This document shows positions 15,068-20,933 of a stretch of 20,933 nt of DNA, piece after piece. How positions within the stretch are numbered: position 1 is the stretch's first letter; each line of letters begins with the position of its first letter. The position numbers and the translations under genes are program-made. The DNA comes from CTSoil-075 sp964292325. GTDB lineage: Bacteria; Bacillota; Negativicutes; DSM-13327. The DNA lies in assembly GCA_964292325.1 (NCBI GenBank), contig CAXYVG010000066.1, positions 1 through 20,933 of the forward strand, read 5' to 3'. Below the pieces are notes generated by a model that saw nothing but the letters and a program-made list of their open reading frames with translations, made no database searches and was not told the DNA's origin.

Positions 15068-15729
15068 AGGGACACCTCCAGTTTACGCTCTAACCTACGT
15101 GCATAGGTAGCTAAAGGTAAGCATAGTGCTAGATATAATAATCCTGTCACTACATAGGTAGGACCATAATACAGATTGTTACTTGCCCAAGAGTCAGCAT
15201 GATACATAAGATCCCCACCAGCCACCATGGCTAAAACGGAAGTGTTTTTAATCAGGCTTACAGCTTGATTAGTTAATGGTGGATACGCAATTCGTTTCGC
15301 TTGTGGCAATATAATATGACGCATAGCGCTCCAATAGGAAAATCCTTGAGATAAAGCCGCTTCTTGTTGCCCGCGAGGGATGGACAAAATGCCCGCCCTC
15401 ACTACTTCCGCAACATATGCACCATGATATACACCAACACCTAATACACCGACAACAAAGACAGGTAAAATCACTCCTAAGTGCGGTAAGCCATTATACA
15501 AAAAGAATATTTGAATGACTAATGGTGTATTTTGAATAAACTCCACATACACTCGATTGATAAATCGAAGACTCTTATTATTTGCCGTTCCCAGCATACC
15601 AAAAAATATTCCAAGAACCATGGCGAGTAATAACCCTAATAGGGATAAAGCAATCGTAGTCAAAAAGCCTTCCGCAAAAACCTGCCAATCTTGCAATACA
15701 GCTAGCCATTTAAAAGCTGCAAATGGCAC
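15064..15729 (-). CDS. Polar amino-acid ABC importer permease (first)
   Basis: A 221-residue HisM/GlnP-family membrane subunit. The EAA loop reads EVVRAGILSIPRGQQEAALSQG (about 109-130), followed by IILPQAKRIAYPPLTNQ. It begins at a GTG that shares its G with the binding-protein stop (TAGTG), with only a weak GTGGGG upstream; translation is probably coupled to the gene before. An N-terminal WLAVLQDWQVFAEGFLTT segment precedes the first membrane helix. It pairs with the second permease. Confidence 0.9.
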   Translation of the reverse strand: MPFAAFKWLAVLQDWQVFAEGFLTTIALSLLGLLLAMVLGIFFGMLGTANNKSLRFINRVYVEFIQNTPLVIQIFFLYNGLPHLGVILPVFVVGVLGVGVYHGAYVAEVVRAGILSIPRGQQEAALSQGFSYWSAMRHIILPQAKRIAYPPLTNQAVSLIKNTSVLAMVAGGDLMYHADSWASNNLYYGPTYVVTGLLYLALCLPLATYARRLERKLEVSL

Positions 15730-16541
15730 TATTTAATACCCCACTTGGCTATCATTTTATCTAGTTCGCCTGATTTTTTCATATCAGCAATGGTCTCATT
15801 GACTAGTTTGGCTAGGTTTTCATTGGATTTTTTACTGGCAACGCCATATTCTTGCGGAGTATAACGATCTGCTAAAATAACAGTAGAATCATCTAAGTAA
15901 CCAAATAAAATCGCACCGTCTACACTAAAGCAATCAATCCGTCCTGAATCAAGAGCAGTTTTAATTTCAGGATACGTACCAAATTCTAAGAAAGATACTT
16001 TCACGCCTTGTTTGGTAGCTTCATCAGCAAGAGCCTTTTTACTAGTGGCGCTTTGGGCTACACCAATCTTTTTCCCATCTAGATCTTTTAAACTAGTTAT
16101 ACCTGCATTTTTCTTCACCATCAATGCTACCCCATCTGTAAAGTAAGGGTCTGAAAAGTTATAACTTTTCTTGCGCTCTTCTGTAATGGTAAACGTAGCA
16201 ATAACTAAATCTACTTCACCATTATCAAGTAATGGACCACGCGTTTTGGCAGTTACTGCCTGCACATCAATTTTATTTTCGTCACCTAAGATTTTTTTGG
16301 CAATTACTTTCGCTAAGTCAATTTCAAAGCCCTCGACTTTATCTGTTTTCGGATCTTTGAAACCAAATTTAGGAACATCCACTTTAACGCCTATTTTTAA
16401 GACGCCTCTATCTTTGATTGCCTTAATATCAGCTGGCACACCATCTTTGCTTGCAGTTGTTGGAGCGCTTGTACCGCAACCTGTAACAACAAAAGCAGTA
16501 AGAACGAGTAGACTGACCATCAAACCAAATATTTTTTTCAT
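15729..16541 (-). CDS. Peb1-like aspartate/glutamate-binding lipoprotein of an ABC importer
   Basis: A 270-residue extracytoplasmic solute-binding lipoprotein. A lipoprotein signal ends at VVTGC (cysteine 22). The mature protein follows the Campylobacter Peb1 (aspartate/glutamate) pattern closely: GVLKIGVKVDVPKFGFKDP, GFEIDLAKVIAKKILGDE, AKTRGPLLDNGEVDLVIATFT and YNFSDPYF, with the arginine in KTRGPL and aspartate in FSVDGAIL where acidic amino-acid carboxylates are held in that family. Substrate aspartate/glutamate is therefore likely but inferred. It follows the ATPase by 35 bases, with GGGGG 9 bases before ATG, and probably is the most abundant product of the operon. Confidence 0.9.
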   Translation of the reverse strand: MKKIFGLMVSLLVLTAFVVTGCGTSAPTTASKDGVPADIKAIKDRGVLKIGVKVDVPKFGFKDPKTDKVEGFEIDLAKVIAKKILGDENKIDVQAVTAKTRGPLLDNGEVDLVIATFTITEERKKSYNFSDPYFTDGVALMVKKNAGITSLKDLDGKKIGVAQSATSKKALADEATKQGVKVSFLEFGTYPEIKTALDSGRIDCFSVDGAILFGYLDDSTVILADRYTPQEYGVASKKSNENLAKLVNETIADMKKSGELDKMIAKWGIK

Positions 16542-16576
16542 AATAAATTACCCCCTATGTATTTTTTTATTACCTG

Positions 16577-17302
16577 TTAGCGAATAATACGACTTAGAAA
16601 TAATTTTGTACGCTCATGTTCGGGATTCGTAAAGAAATGTTCCGGCGGACCATCTTCTAAAATACGGCCTCCATCCATAAAAATCACTCGGTCAGCGACT
16701 TGCCGTGCAAAGCCCATCTCATGCGTCACTACGACCATGGTAATACCTTCTTTTGCTAAGTCCACCATAACATCAAGCACTTCCTGAATCATTTCAGGAT
16801 CAAGAGCCGATGTAGGTTCATCAAACAGCATGATTTTGGGCTTCATATTTAATGCTCTAGCAATCGCTACCCTTTGTTGCTGACCACCTGAAAGCTGAGA
16901 AGGATAAGCACTCGCTTTATCTTTTAAACCAACACGCTCTAAAAAAACTAGGCCCGATTCGATTGCTTCTTTTTTATCTACGCCTTTAATTAAGATGGGA
17001 GCTAACGTGACATTTTCTAATACGGTCTTATGCGGATACAAATTAAATTGCTGAAATACCATAGATACCGATTCTCGCACTTTGGTGATCGGCGCTTTTG
17101 GTGCAGTAATTTCAACGCCATCAACGATTACTTTCCCTTGGCTTGGCACTTCTAAAAGATTCATACAACGGATTAATGTACTTTTACCAGAACCACTAGG
17201 ACCAATAATAACAACTTTTTCTCCACTACCAACCGATAAATGAATGTCTTTTAAAACATGGTTGGTTCCAAAATGTTTATCCACTGCTTCTAACTGAATC
17301 AC
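16577..17302 (-). CDS. Amino-acid ABC importer ATPase (GlnQ family)
   Basis: A 241-residue cytoplasmic ATPase powering uptake. Walker A GPSGSGKS (34-41), Q-loop FQQFNLYPH (Q84), signature LSGGQ (137-141), Walker B IMLFDEP (D161, E162), D-loop SALD and H-loop THE (H194) are all intact. The sequence is typical for the polar amino-acid GlnQ/HisP subgroup. It starts at GTG with GGAGG 9 bases upstream. It is the first gene of the operon ATPase - binding protein - permease - permease, downstream of a promoter and a leader terminator that may control the whole unit. Confidence 0.93.
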   Translation of the reverse strand: MIQLEAVDKHFGTNHVLKDIHLSVGSGEKVVIIGPSGSGKSTLIRCMNLLEVPSQGKVIVDGVEITAPKAPITKVRESVSMVFQQFNLYPHKTVLENVTLAPILIKGVDKKEAIESGLVFLERVGLKDKASAYPSQLSGGQQQRVAIARALNMKPKIMLFDEPTSALDPEMIQEVLDVMVDLAKEGITMVVVTHEMGFARQVADRVIFMDGGRILEDGPPEHFFTNPEHERTKLFLSRIIR

Positions 17303-17334
17303 TTGCTTTATCCTCCTCTCCTACATAGTATGGG

Positions 17335-17381
17335 AAAAAATAAAAACCGCATATTCTACAGTATGTACTTAGAATATGCGG
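17335..17381 (-). terminator. Leader terminator/attenuator before the ABC operon
   Basis: Minus strand CCGCATATTCT (17381-17371) pairs with AGAATATGCGG (17357-17347) and is followed by TTTTTATTTTTT. It lies between the operon promoter and the first gene, and no upstream gene on this strand needs ending (nudC is divergent). It should stop most transcripts unless relieved. Confidence 0.7.
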
Positions 17382-17413
17382 CATCATCGCCCAACTATAT
17401 GTTCGTTACGGAA

Positions 17414-17443
17414 AATATACCATAGATTCATCACGTCTGTCAA
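17414..17443 (-). promoter_or_regulatory. Promoter of the amino-acid ABC operon
   Basis: Minus strand -35 TTGACA (17443-17438), 18-base spacer ending TGG, -10 TATATT (17419-17414): both boxes near consensus and an extended TGN. The start near 17407 leaves about 26 bases before the leader hairpin and about 105 before the GTG. Confidence 0.75.
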
Positions 17444-17567
17444 GAAATATACGCTCGCTGTTTTTTTGCATATCGCTACTTTTTTTACTAAAGAATTAAG
17501 TTTTAGTATTATTTTGTGATAATATGGTATAGGTAATTTATATTTCAATAATAAGGTGGTAACTATA

Positions 17568-18377
17568 ATGAATCATAACGCCTCTGACGTTTTTTTCAAT
17601 ACAAATGCATACTGGTTTTTATTTTGTAAAGACGAACTGCTAGTTGTAAAAAATGAAAAGGAAAATCGTATTTTATCAACCTATAATATCAAACGCTTAC
17701 CGAATCAGCCTACTAGCATCCAGTCAATTGGGTTTTTTCGTGGTCTGGAATGTTTTATTGGAACGATCAGCAATGAGAACATTCCAGAAGGGTTTTCGTT
17801 TACCAAAGTAAGGCCATTGTATGGCAATATCGAAGATGACTGTTTCTGGTGTGCGTGTCGTGCATTTCATATCAGCACTTGGTTAAAATCGAATACCTTT
17901 TGTGGTTGTTGCAAAGGCGTAATGAAGATGTCATCGATCGAGCTCGCTCTAAAATGCACAGACTGCGGACATCTTGTTTATCCGCGAATCTCCCCTGCCA
18001 TTATTGTTGCAGTAACAAAAGGCAATCAGCTATTACTCGCACATTCTAGTCGTTTTCTCCCGAATCGTTATAGCGTCATTGCCGGCTTTGTTGAACCAGG
18101 TGAAACATTAGAAGACTGCGTTAAAAGAGAACTGATGGAAGAAGTAGGGGTTGAAGTCCATAAGATCAAATATTTCGCGAGCCAACCATGGCCATTTCCA
18201 GATTCTTTAATGGTTGCTTTTACAGCAGAAGCATTAACGGAAGAAATAACAATTGATAATCAGGAAATTTTAGCTGCTGGTTGGTTTTATGCCGATAATC
18301 TCCCAGATATCCCCGATAAACCAAGCGTCGGTAGAGCATTGATCGACTGGTTCATCAAAACGCATCCAATTAAATAA
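17568..18377 (+). CDS. nudC: NAD(+)/RNA-cap diphosphatase NudC
   Basis: NudC hydrolyses NADH/NAD+ to NMNH and AMP and can remove NAD caps from RNA. The 269-residue protein has the four-cysteine zinc site C112-x2-C115 and C130-x2-C133, a complete Nudix box GFVEPGETLEDCVKRELMEE at 173 onward (G-x5-E-x7-RE-x2-EE) and the NudC-specific SQPWPFP at 205-211. The ATG at 17568 has AAGGTGG 8 bases upstream; an upstream in-frame GTG lies inside that ribosome-binding site and is not used. Single gene, divergent from the ABC operon and ended by a shared terminator. An extended -10 candidate TGTGATAAT lies at about 17515-17523, without a clear -35. Confidence 0.95.
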   Translation: MNHNASDVFFNTNAYWFLFCKDELLVVKNEKENRILSTYNIKRLPNQPTSIQSIGFFRGLECFIGTISNENIPEGFSFTKVRPLYGNIEDDCFWCACRAFHISTWLKSNTFCGCCKGVMKMSSIELALKCTDCGHLVYPRISPAIIVAVTKGNQLLLAHSSRFLPNRYSVIAGFVEPGETLEDCVKRELMEEVGVEVHKIKYFASQPWPFPDSLMVAFTAEALTEEITIDNQEILAAGWFYADNLPDIPDKPSVGRALIDWFIKTHPIK

Positions 18378-18386
18378 GAGCTTACT

Positions 18387-18423
18387 GTCACGACATGAAA
18401 AGGTTACTCTTTAATGTCGTGAC
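18387..18423. terminator. Bidirectional terminator overlapping the 3' end of the downstream CobT gene
   Basis: GTCACGACAT (18387-18396) pairs with ATGTCGTGAC (18414-18423), followed on the plus strand by TTTGTTTT. It ends nudC. The opposite gene's stop (18404-18406) is in the loop, so the right arm is also the last codons of that gene. Confidence 0.75.
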
Positions 18424-19495
18424 TTTGTTTTAAGGCACCAGGGCCATCCTGCGCTATTGCTACTGCCGCATCACCAAATGTTTTCATATCATTGAGCATA
18501 TGTAGTGATGCATTGAGCAGCGAAATTCCAAATATCGCTCCCGTTCCATCCCCAAGGTGCATATCAAGATGCAAATATCCTGGCACCTTCATGATATCAA
18601 GTGCCTCACTATATGCAGGGTCTACAGCAAAGTGTGATGCAATCAGATAGTCTTTAACTTGAGGAGCAATTTTCACAGCAATCAAAGCAGCGGCAACGGT
18701 AGCAAGACCATCCAACACGATTACCGCTCCCCCTGCCGCCGCACCTAAGATAACGCCGACTAAACCCGCAATCTCAAAACCGCCTATTTTGCACAGTACA
18801 TCCATCGGATCCTCGGTATCTGGCTGATTGATCTTTAGTGCTCTTTCTATTACAGTGATTTTTTTATTAAGTAGTTCATCGACGATTTTCGCGTCACTTC
18901 CAAATAATTCTGCTACTTTCTTTGCACTATAACAGCGAATAATGCCGACACTAGAAATATCTCCCCCAACCCCAATCGCACCTAGTCCTAAAATTCTACA
19001 GCCTTTTTCAATCTCACCTTGCGCAATTTCGCGACCGACGGTAATGGCTCTTGTCCCTTGTTCTCTCGTCATGGCGGCTTCTTGCGCTATATTTTTTGTT
19101 GCACTGGCAATTCTCATGTTATGCATCTGAGCAAAGGAAGGCATCTTTGTAGCAATCCCCATGTCGACTAATGTTAAATTTGCAGCAATATGCTCAGCCA
19201 ATACATGAATCGTAGCACGCCCTTGGCAGCAATCACTCATCCTTTCAGCCGTTACACTTTGAGGATCCATACTGATTCCTTCAGCGACTATTCCATGATC
19301 GGCTGCCATAACGATTATACTTTTCTGCAAGTCTTTTGGTCTATGATACCCCGTAATTCCTGCCATTTGACAAGCAATATGTTCAAATGAATGTAAGCTA
19401 CCCAGTGGCTTTGTCAAATTATCAATTCTAATTTGACACTTTTCCATCGCCTTTTTATCTAACGGTTTTATCAACGAGATTATATTGTCAAACAT
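18404..19495 (-). CDS. cobT: CobT-family phosphoribosyltransferase, ArsB-like paralogue
   Basis: CobT enzymes transfer ribose phosphate from nicotinate mononucleotide to the lower ligand of cobamides. This 363-residue paralogue has AADHGIVAEGISMDP (64-78) and a C-terminal LGDGTGA, where the catalytic glutamate of CobT (LGEGTGA) is replaced by aspartate, D316. The loop GEMGIGNTT of typical CobT reads GLGAIGVGGDIS (170-181) here. It overlaps the preceding CobT gene by 16 bases and has AGGAGGG 7 bases before ATG. In Sporomusa two such paralogues (ArsA/ArsB) act as a heterodimer on phenol and p-cresol; the changed active site suggests this is the ArsB-type partner. Whether it binds dimethylbenzimidazole or phenols cannot be read from sequence. 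Confidence 0.85.
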   Translation of the reverse strand: MFDNIISLIKPLDKKAMEKCQIRIDNLTKPLGSLHSFEHIACQMAGITGYHRPKDLQKSIIVMAADHGIVAEGISMDPQSVTAERMSDCCQGRATIHVLAEHIAANLTLVDMGIATKMPSFAQMHNMRIASATKNIAQEAAMTREQGTRAITVGREIAQGEIEKGCRILGLGAIGVGGDISSVGIIRCYSAKKVAELFGSDAKIVDELLNKKITVIERALKINQPDTEDPMDVLCKIGGFEIAGLVGVILGAAAGGAVIVLDGLATVAAALIAVKIAPQVKDYLIASHFAVDPAYSEALDIMKVPGYLHLDMHLGDGTGAIFGISLLNASLHMLNDMKTFGDAAVAIAQDGPGALKQSHDIKE

Positions 19496-20532
19496 GAATC
19501 GTCCCTCCTAAGATTATGCAGCACCTTAATAGAGGCAGTTAACATATCCATTACGATAGAAGCACCAATTGCTTCTCCGAGGCGTACTCCCATGTCAAGG
19601 CAAGCTTTTAACTGTAAATATTCTAGTGCAATAATATGAGCCGGTTCACCCGATAAGTGAGACGCAAAAATATACTCTTTGCTGATTGGCTGAATGGCAT
19701 TTGCAATTAATGCTGCGGCAGTGGTATTTAGGCCATCAATTACAACCCCGCACTGATTCGCTGCGCAGCCAAGAACCACTCCTGCTAACGCGCCAATTTC
19801 AAACCCACCTATTTTAGCTAGTACATCAATACCATCTGCCTTATTAGGCTCATTAACAGCCAGAGCCTGGCGAACGGTATTGATTTTGATATCCATTCGA
19901 CTATCTGATATCCCAGTGCCTCTGCCTGTCACGACTTCAGGCGTTAGCCCCGTAAAAGCAGCAACAACAGCAGCGCTCGATGTAGTGTTACCAATTCCCA
20001 TTTCCCCAAGGCTAAAACAAGTATAGCCTTGCTCAGCTTTCTCATTCACGATTTGGATACCTGTTTCCAAAGCCTGTATGGCCTGCTCACGTGTCATAGC
20101 GGGCCCTTGTGTAAAATCATTCGTACCATAAGCGATTTTTCGGTGTAGTAGCCCCGGTACATGAGATAAGTCACCGGCTACTCCCATATCGACAACTACC
20201 ATATCAGCGCCACAAAAGTTCGCAAATGCATTAGCACTTCCGCCTTTTGAAATCAGATAGTTTGCTGTCATATGCATGGTTGTCTCTATGGGATAAGCGC
20301 TAATGCCGAGTTTAGCGACTCCATGATCTGCAGATGAAATCACCATGCAATGGCGTGGTAAATCTGGCTCAATCTGCCTTACGATTCCAGCATATTGCTT
20401 TACCATGTATTCTAATAGACCAAGACTTTGCTTTGCCATTCCTAGGCTATCTAATCTTTGTTGTACTTTATCCATTACATTTACATCCAAATGATCAATT
20501 TTTAGTAGTGTCTCTTCCAATAAACTCATCAT
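19480..20532 (-). CDS. cobT: CobT-family phosphoribosyltransferase, ArsA-like paralogue
   Basis: First gene of the riboswitch-controlled pair, 350 residues. It keeps the classical nucleotide-binding SLGEMGIGNTTSSAA (GEMGIGNTT 176-184), SSADHGVAKLGIS (67-78), GGFEIGALAGV and the catalytic glutamate in LGEAIGA (E320), although the following GTGA of CobT is changed to AIGA. It is therefore the better candidate for the catalytic subunit. Expected role: activation of the lower ligand to an alpha-ribotide in cobamide assembly, probably with the overlapping second paralogue. The double ATG start follows GGGAGGGGG. Expression should fall when cobalamin is plentiful because of the riboswitch and terminator upstream. 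ArsA identity is inferred from tandem arrangement and likely taxon. Confidence 0.87.
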   Translation of the reverse strand: MMSLLEETLLKIDHLDVNVMDKVQQRLDSLGMAKQSLGLLEYMVKQYAGIVRQIEPDLPRHCMVISSADHGVAKLGISAYPIETTMHMTANYLISKGGSANAFANFCGADMVVVDMGVAGDLSHVPGLLHRKIAYGTNDFTQGPAMTREQAIQALETGIQIVNEKAEQGYTCFSLGEMGIGNTTSSAAVVAAFTGLTPEVVTGRGTGISDSRMDIKINTVRQALAVNEPNKADGIDVLAKIGGFEIGALAGVVLGCAANQCGVVIDGLNTTAAALIANAIQPISKEYIFASHLSGEPAHIIALEYLQLKACLDMGVRLGEAIGASIVMDMLTASIKVLHNLRRDDSCLTI

Positions 20533-20577
20533 TAGCCCCCTCCCTTATTTTCCCTGGCTCCATAATCATATATACGC

Positions 20578-20624
20578 AAAAAAGAGAAGATTTCTTTGGA
20601 TCATAACTCCAAAAAAACCTTCTC
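20578..20624 (-). terminator. Intrinsic terminator of the cobalamin riboswitch
   Basis: Minus strand: GAGAAGGTTTTTTTGGA (from 20624) pairs with TCCAAAGAAATCTTCTC (to 20584), a 17-base stem with two G-U pairs, followed by TTTTTT. It lies between the aptamer and the first CobT gene, about 50 bases before the start. CCTTC just upstream (20635-20631) could pair with GAAGG of the stem as an antiterminator. Confidence 0.85.
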
Positions 20625-20642
20625 GTCCATGAAGGATTATAA

Positions 20643-20815
20643 ATGGTATAAAGGCAGGTCTCCTGGCTCCTGAATCATCAATAACTTATGCCTTCCCCAA
20701 GCGAGTGAGTGGCTTTATAAGATCTCCTCAGTACAGTGGCGGGCCCACGCTTACGCATAATATTATGCTCAGACTTCCCTATTATCCCCCAAATAATTGG
20801 CGGCACCTTAACCAT
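20643..20815 (-). ncRNA. Cobalamin riboswitch aptamer
   Basis: Minus strand elements in order: closing stem ATGGT (20815-20811) with ACCAT (20647-20643), GGTGCC near the 5' end, a GGGAAG segment, the GGGCCCGCCACTGT core, GGGGAAGG, and the B12 box AGCCAGGAGACCTGCC near the 3' end. These are the class markers of the adenosylcobalamin family. Followed by a terminator, so binding should end transcription before the CobT pair. Confidence 0.93.
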
Positions 20816-20834
20816 ATCGTATACAATTATTGCT

Positions 20835-20863
20835 ATTATATCAGTCCAATATTAAATCGTCAA
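20835..20863 (-). promoter_or_regulatory. Promoter of the riboswitch-cobT operon
   Basis: Minus strand -35 TTGACG (20863-20858), 17-base spacer, perfect -10 TATAAT (20840-20835). Start near 20828, about a dozen bases before the riboswitch closing stem. Nothing further is recognised in 20864-20933. Confidence 0.8.
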
Positions 20864-20933
20864 GCTTATATCCATCGCTACAGAGGTTTCGCATCTAATT
20901 TCCAGTAACGATAGAAATATTCATTTCATTGCT

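Noticed and set aside
17300..17400. Leader peptide running from an ATG in the ABC-operon leader through the terminator.
   Set aside because: No good ribosome-binding site, no run of regulatory codons, and no stop before the structural gene.

Overview
The window looks like chromosome from a low-GC, anaerobic Firmicute, most likely of the Negativicutes (Sporomusa/Pelosinus-like). This is inferred from strong GGAGG ribosome-binding sites, a tandem pair of CobT paralogues of the Sporomusa ArsA/ArsB type under a cobalamin riboswitch, and Firmicute-style MsrB, NudC and amino-acid ABC genes. No rRNA or tRNA gene is seen.

Layout. (1) 1-5602, minus strand: a type I-B (Cst/DevR, 'Tneap'-like) CRISPR-Cas interference operon in the order cas6-cas8-(internal cas11)-cas7-cas5-cas3. 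cas3 runs off the left edge, so cas4/cas1/cas2 and the arrays are not visible. The block is clearly more AT-rich than the rest. (2) 5540-5883: an intergenic region holding the cas promoter and, divergent to it on the plus strand, what appears to be a one-spacer degenerate mini-CRISPR gene. It has its own promoter, two repeat-like sequences and a terminator. Its spacer matches 13 of the first 15 bases at the cas operon start site, next to a CCT PAM, and both mismatches are at positions 6 and 12, which type I Cascade does not read. This is the signature of a Cas-regulating RNA (CreR/CreA class), and is the main finding. (3) 5884-6822: a WYL-domain regulator, minus strand, with its own promoter and operator-like repeats upstream. 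(4) 7189-11941, plus strand: a cysteine-desulfurase-like PLP enzyme and a large SWIM/SNF2 helicase. (5) 11989-14249, minus strand: a pyridoxamine-oxidase-fold protein, MsrB and an MFS exporter. (6) 14417-17302, minus strand: a four-gene polar amino-acid (Peb1-like aspartate/glutamate) ABC importer, with a terminator in its leader. (7) 17568-18377, plus strand: NudC. (8) 18404-20863, minus strand: a cobalamin riboswitch controlling two CobT/ArsAB-like genes for lower-ligand activation in cobamide synthesis.

How they work together: cas6 would process both array transcripts and the mini-CRISPR RNA. Cascade (Cas8, Cas11, Cas7, Cas5, Cas6) loaded with array crRNA recruits Cas3 to invaders. Cascade loaded with the mini-CRISPR RNA would sit on the cas promoter and hold the operon down. 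The remaining genes are ordinary metabolic, redox and transport loci with no evident link to the CRISPR module.
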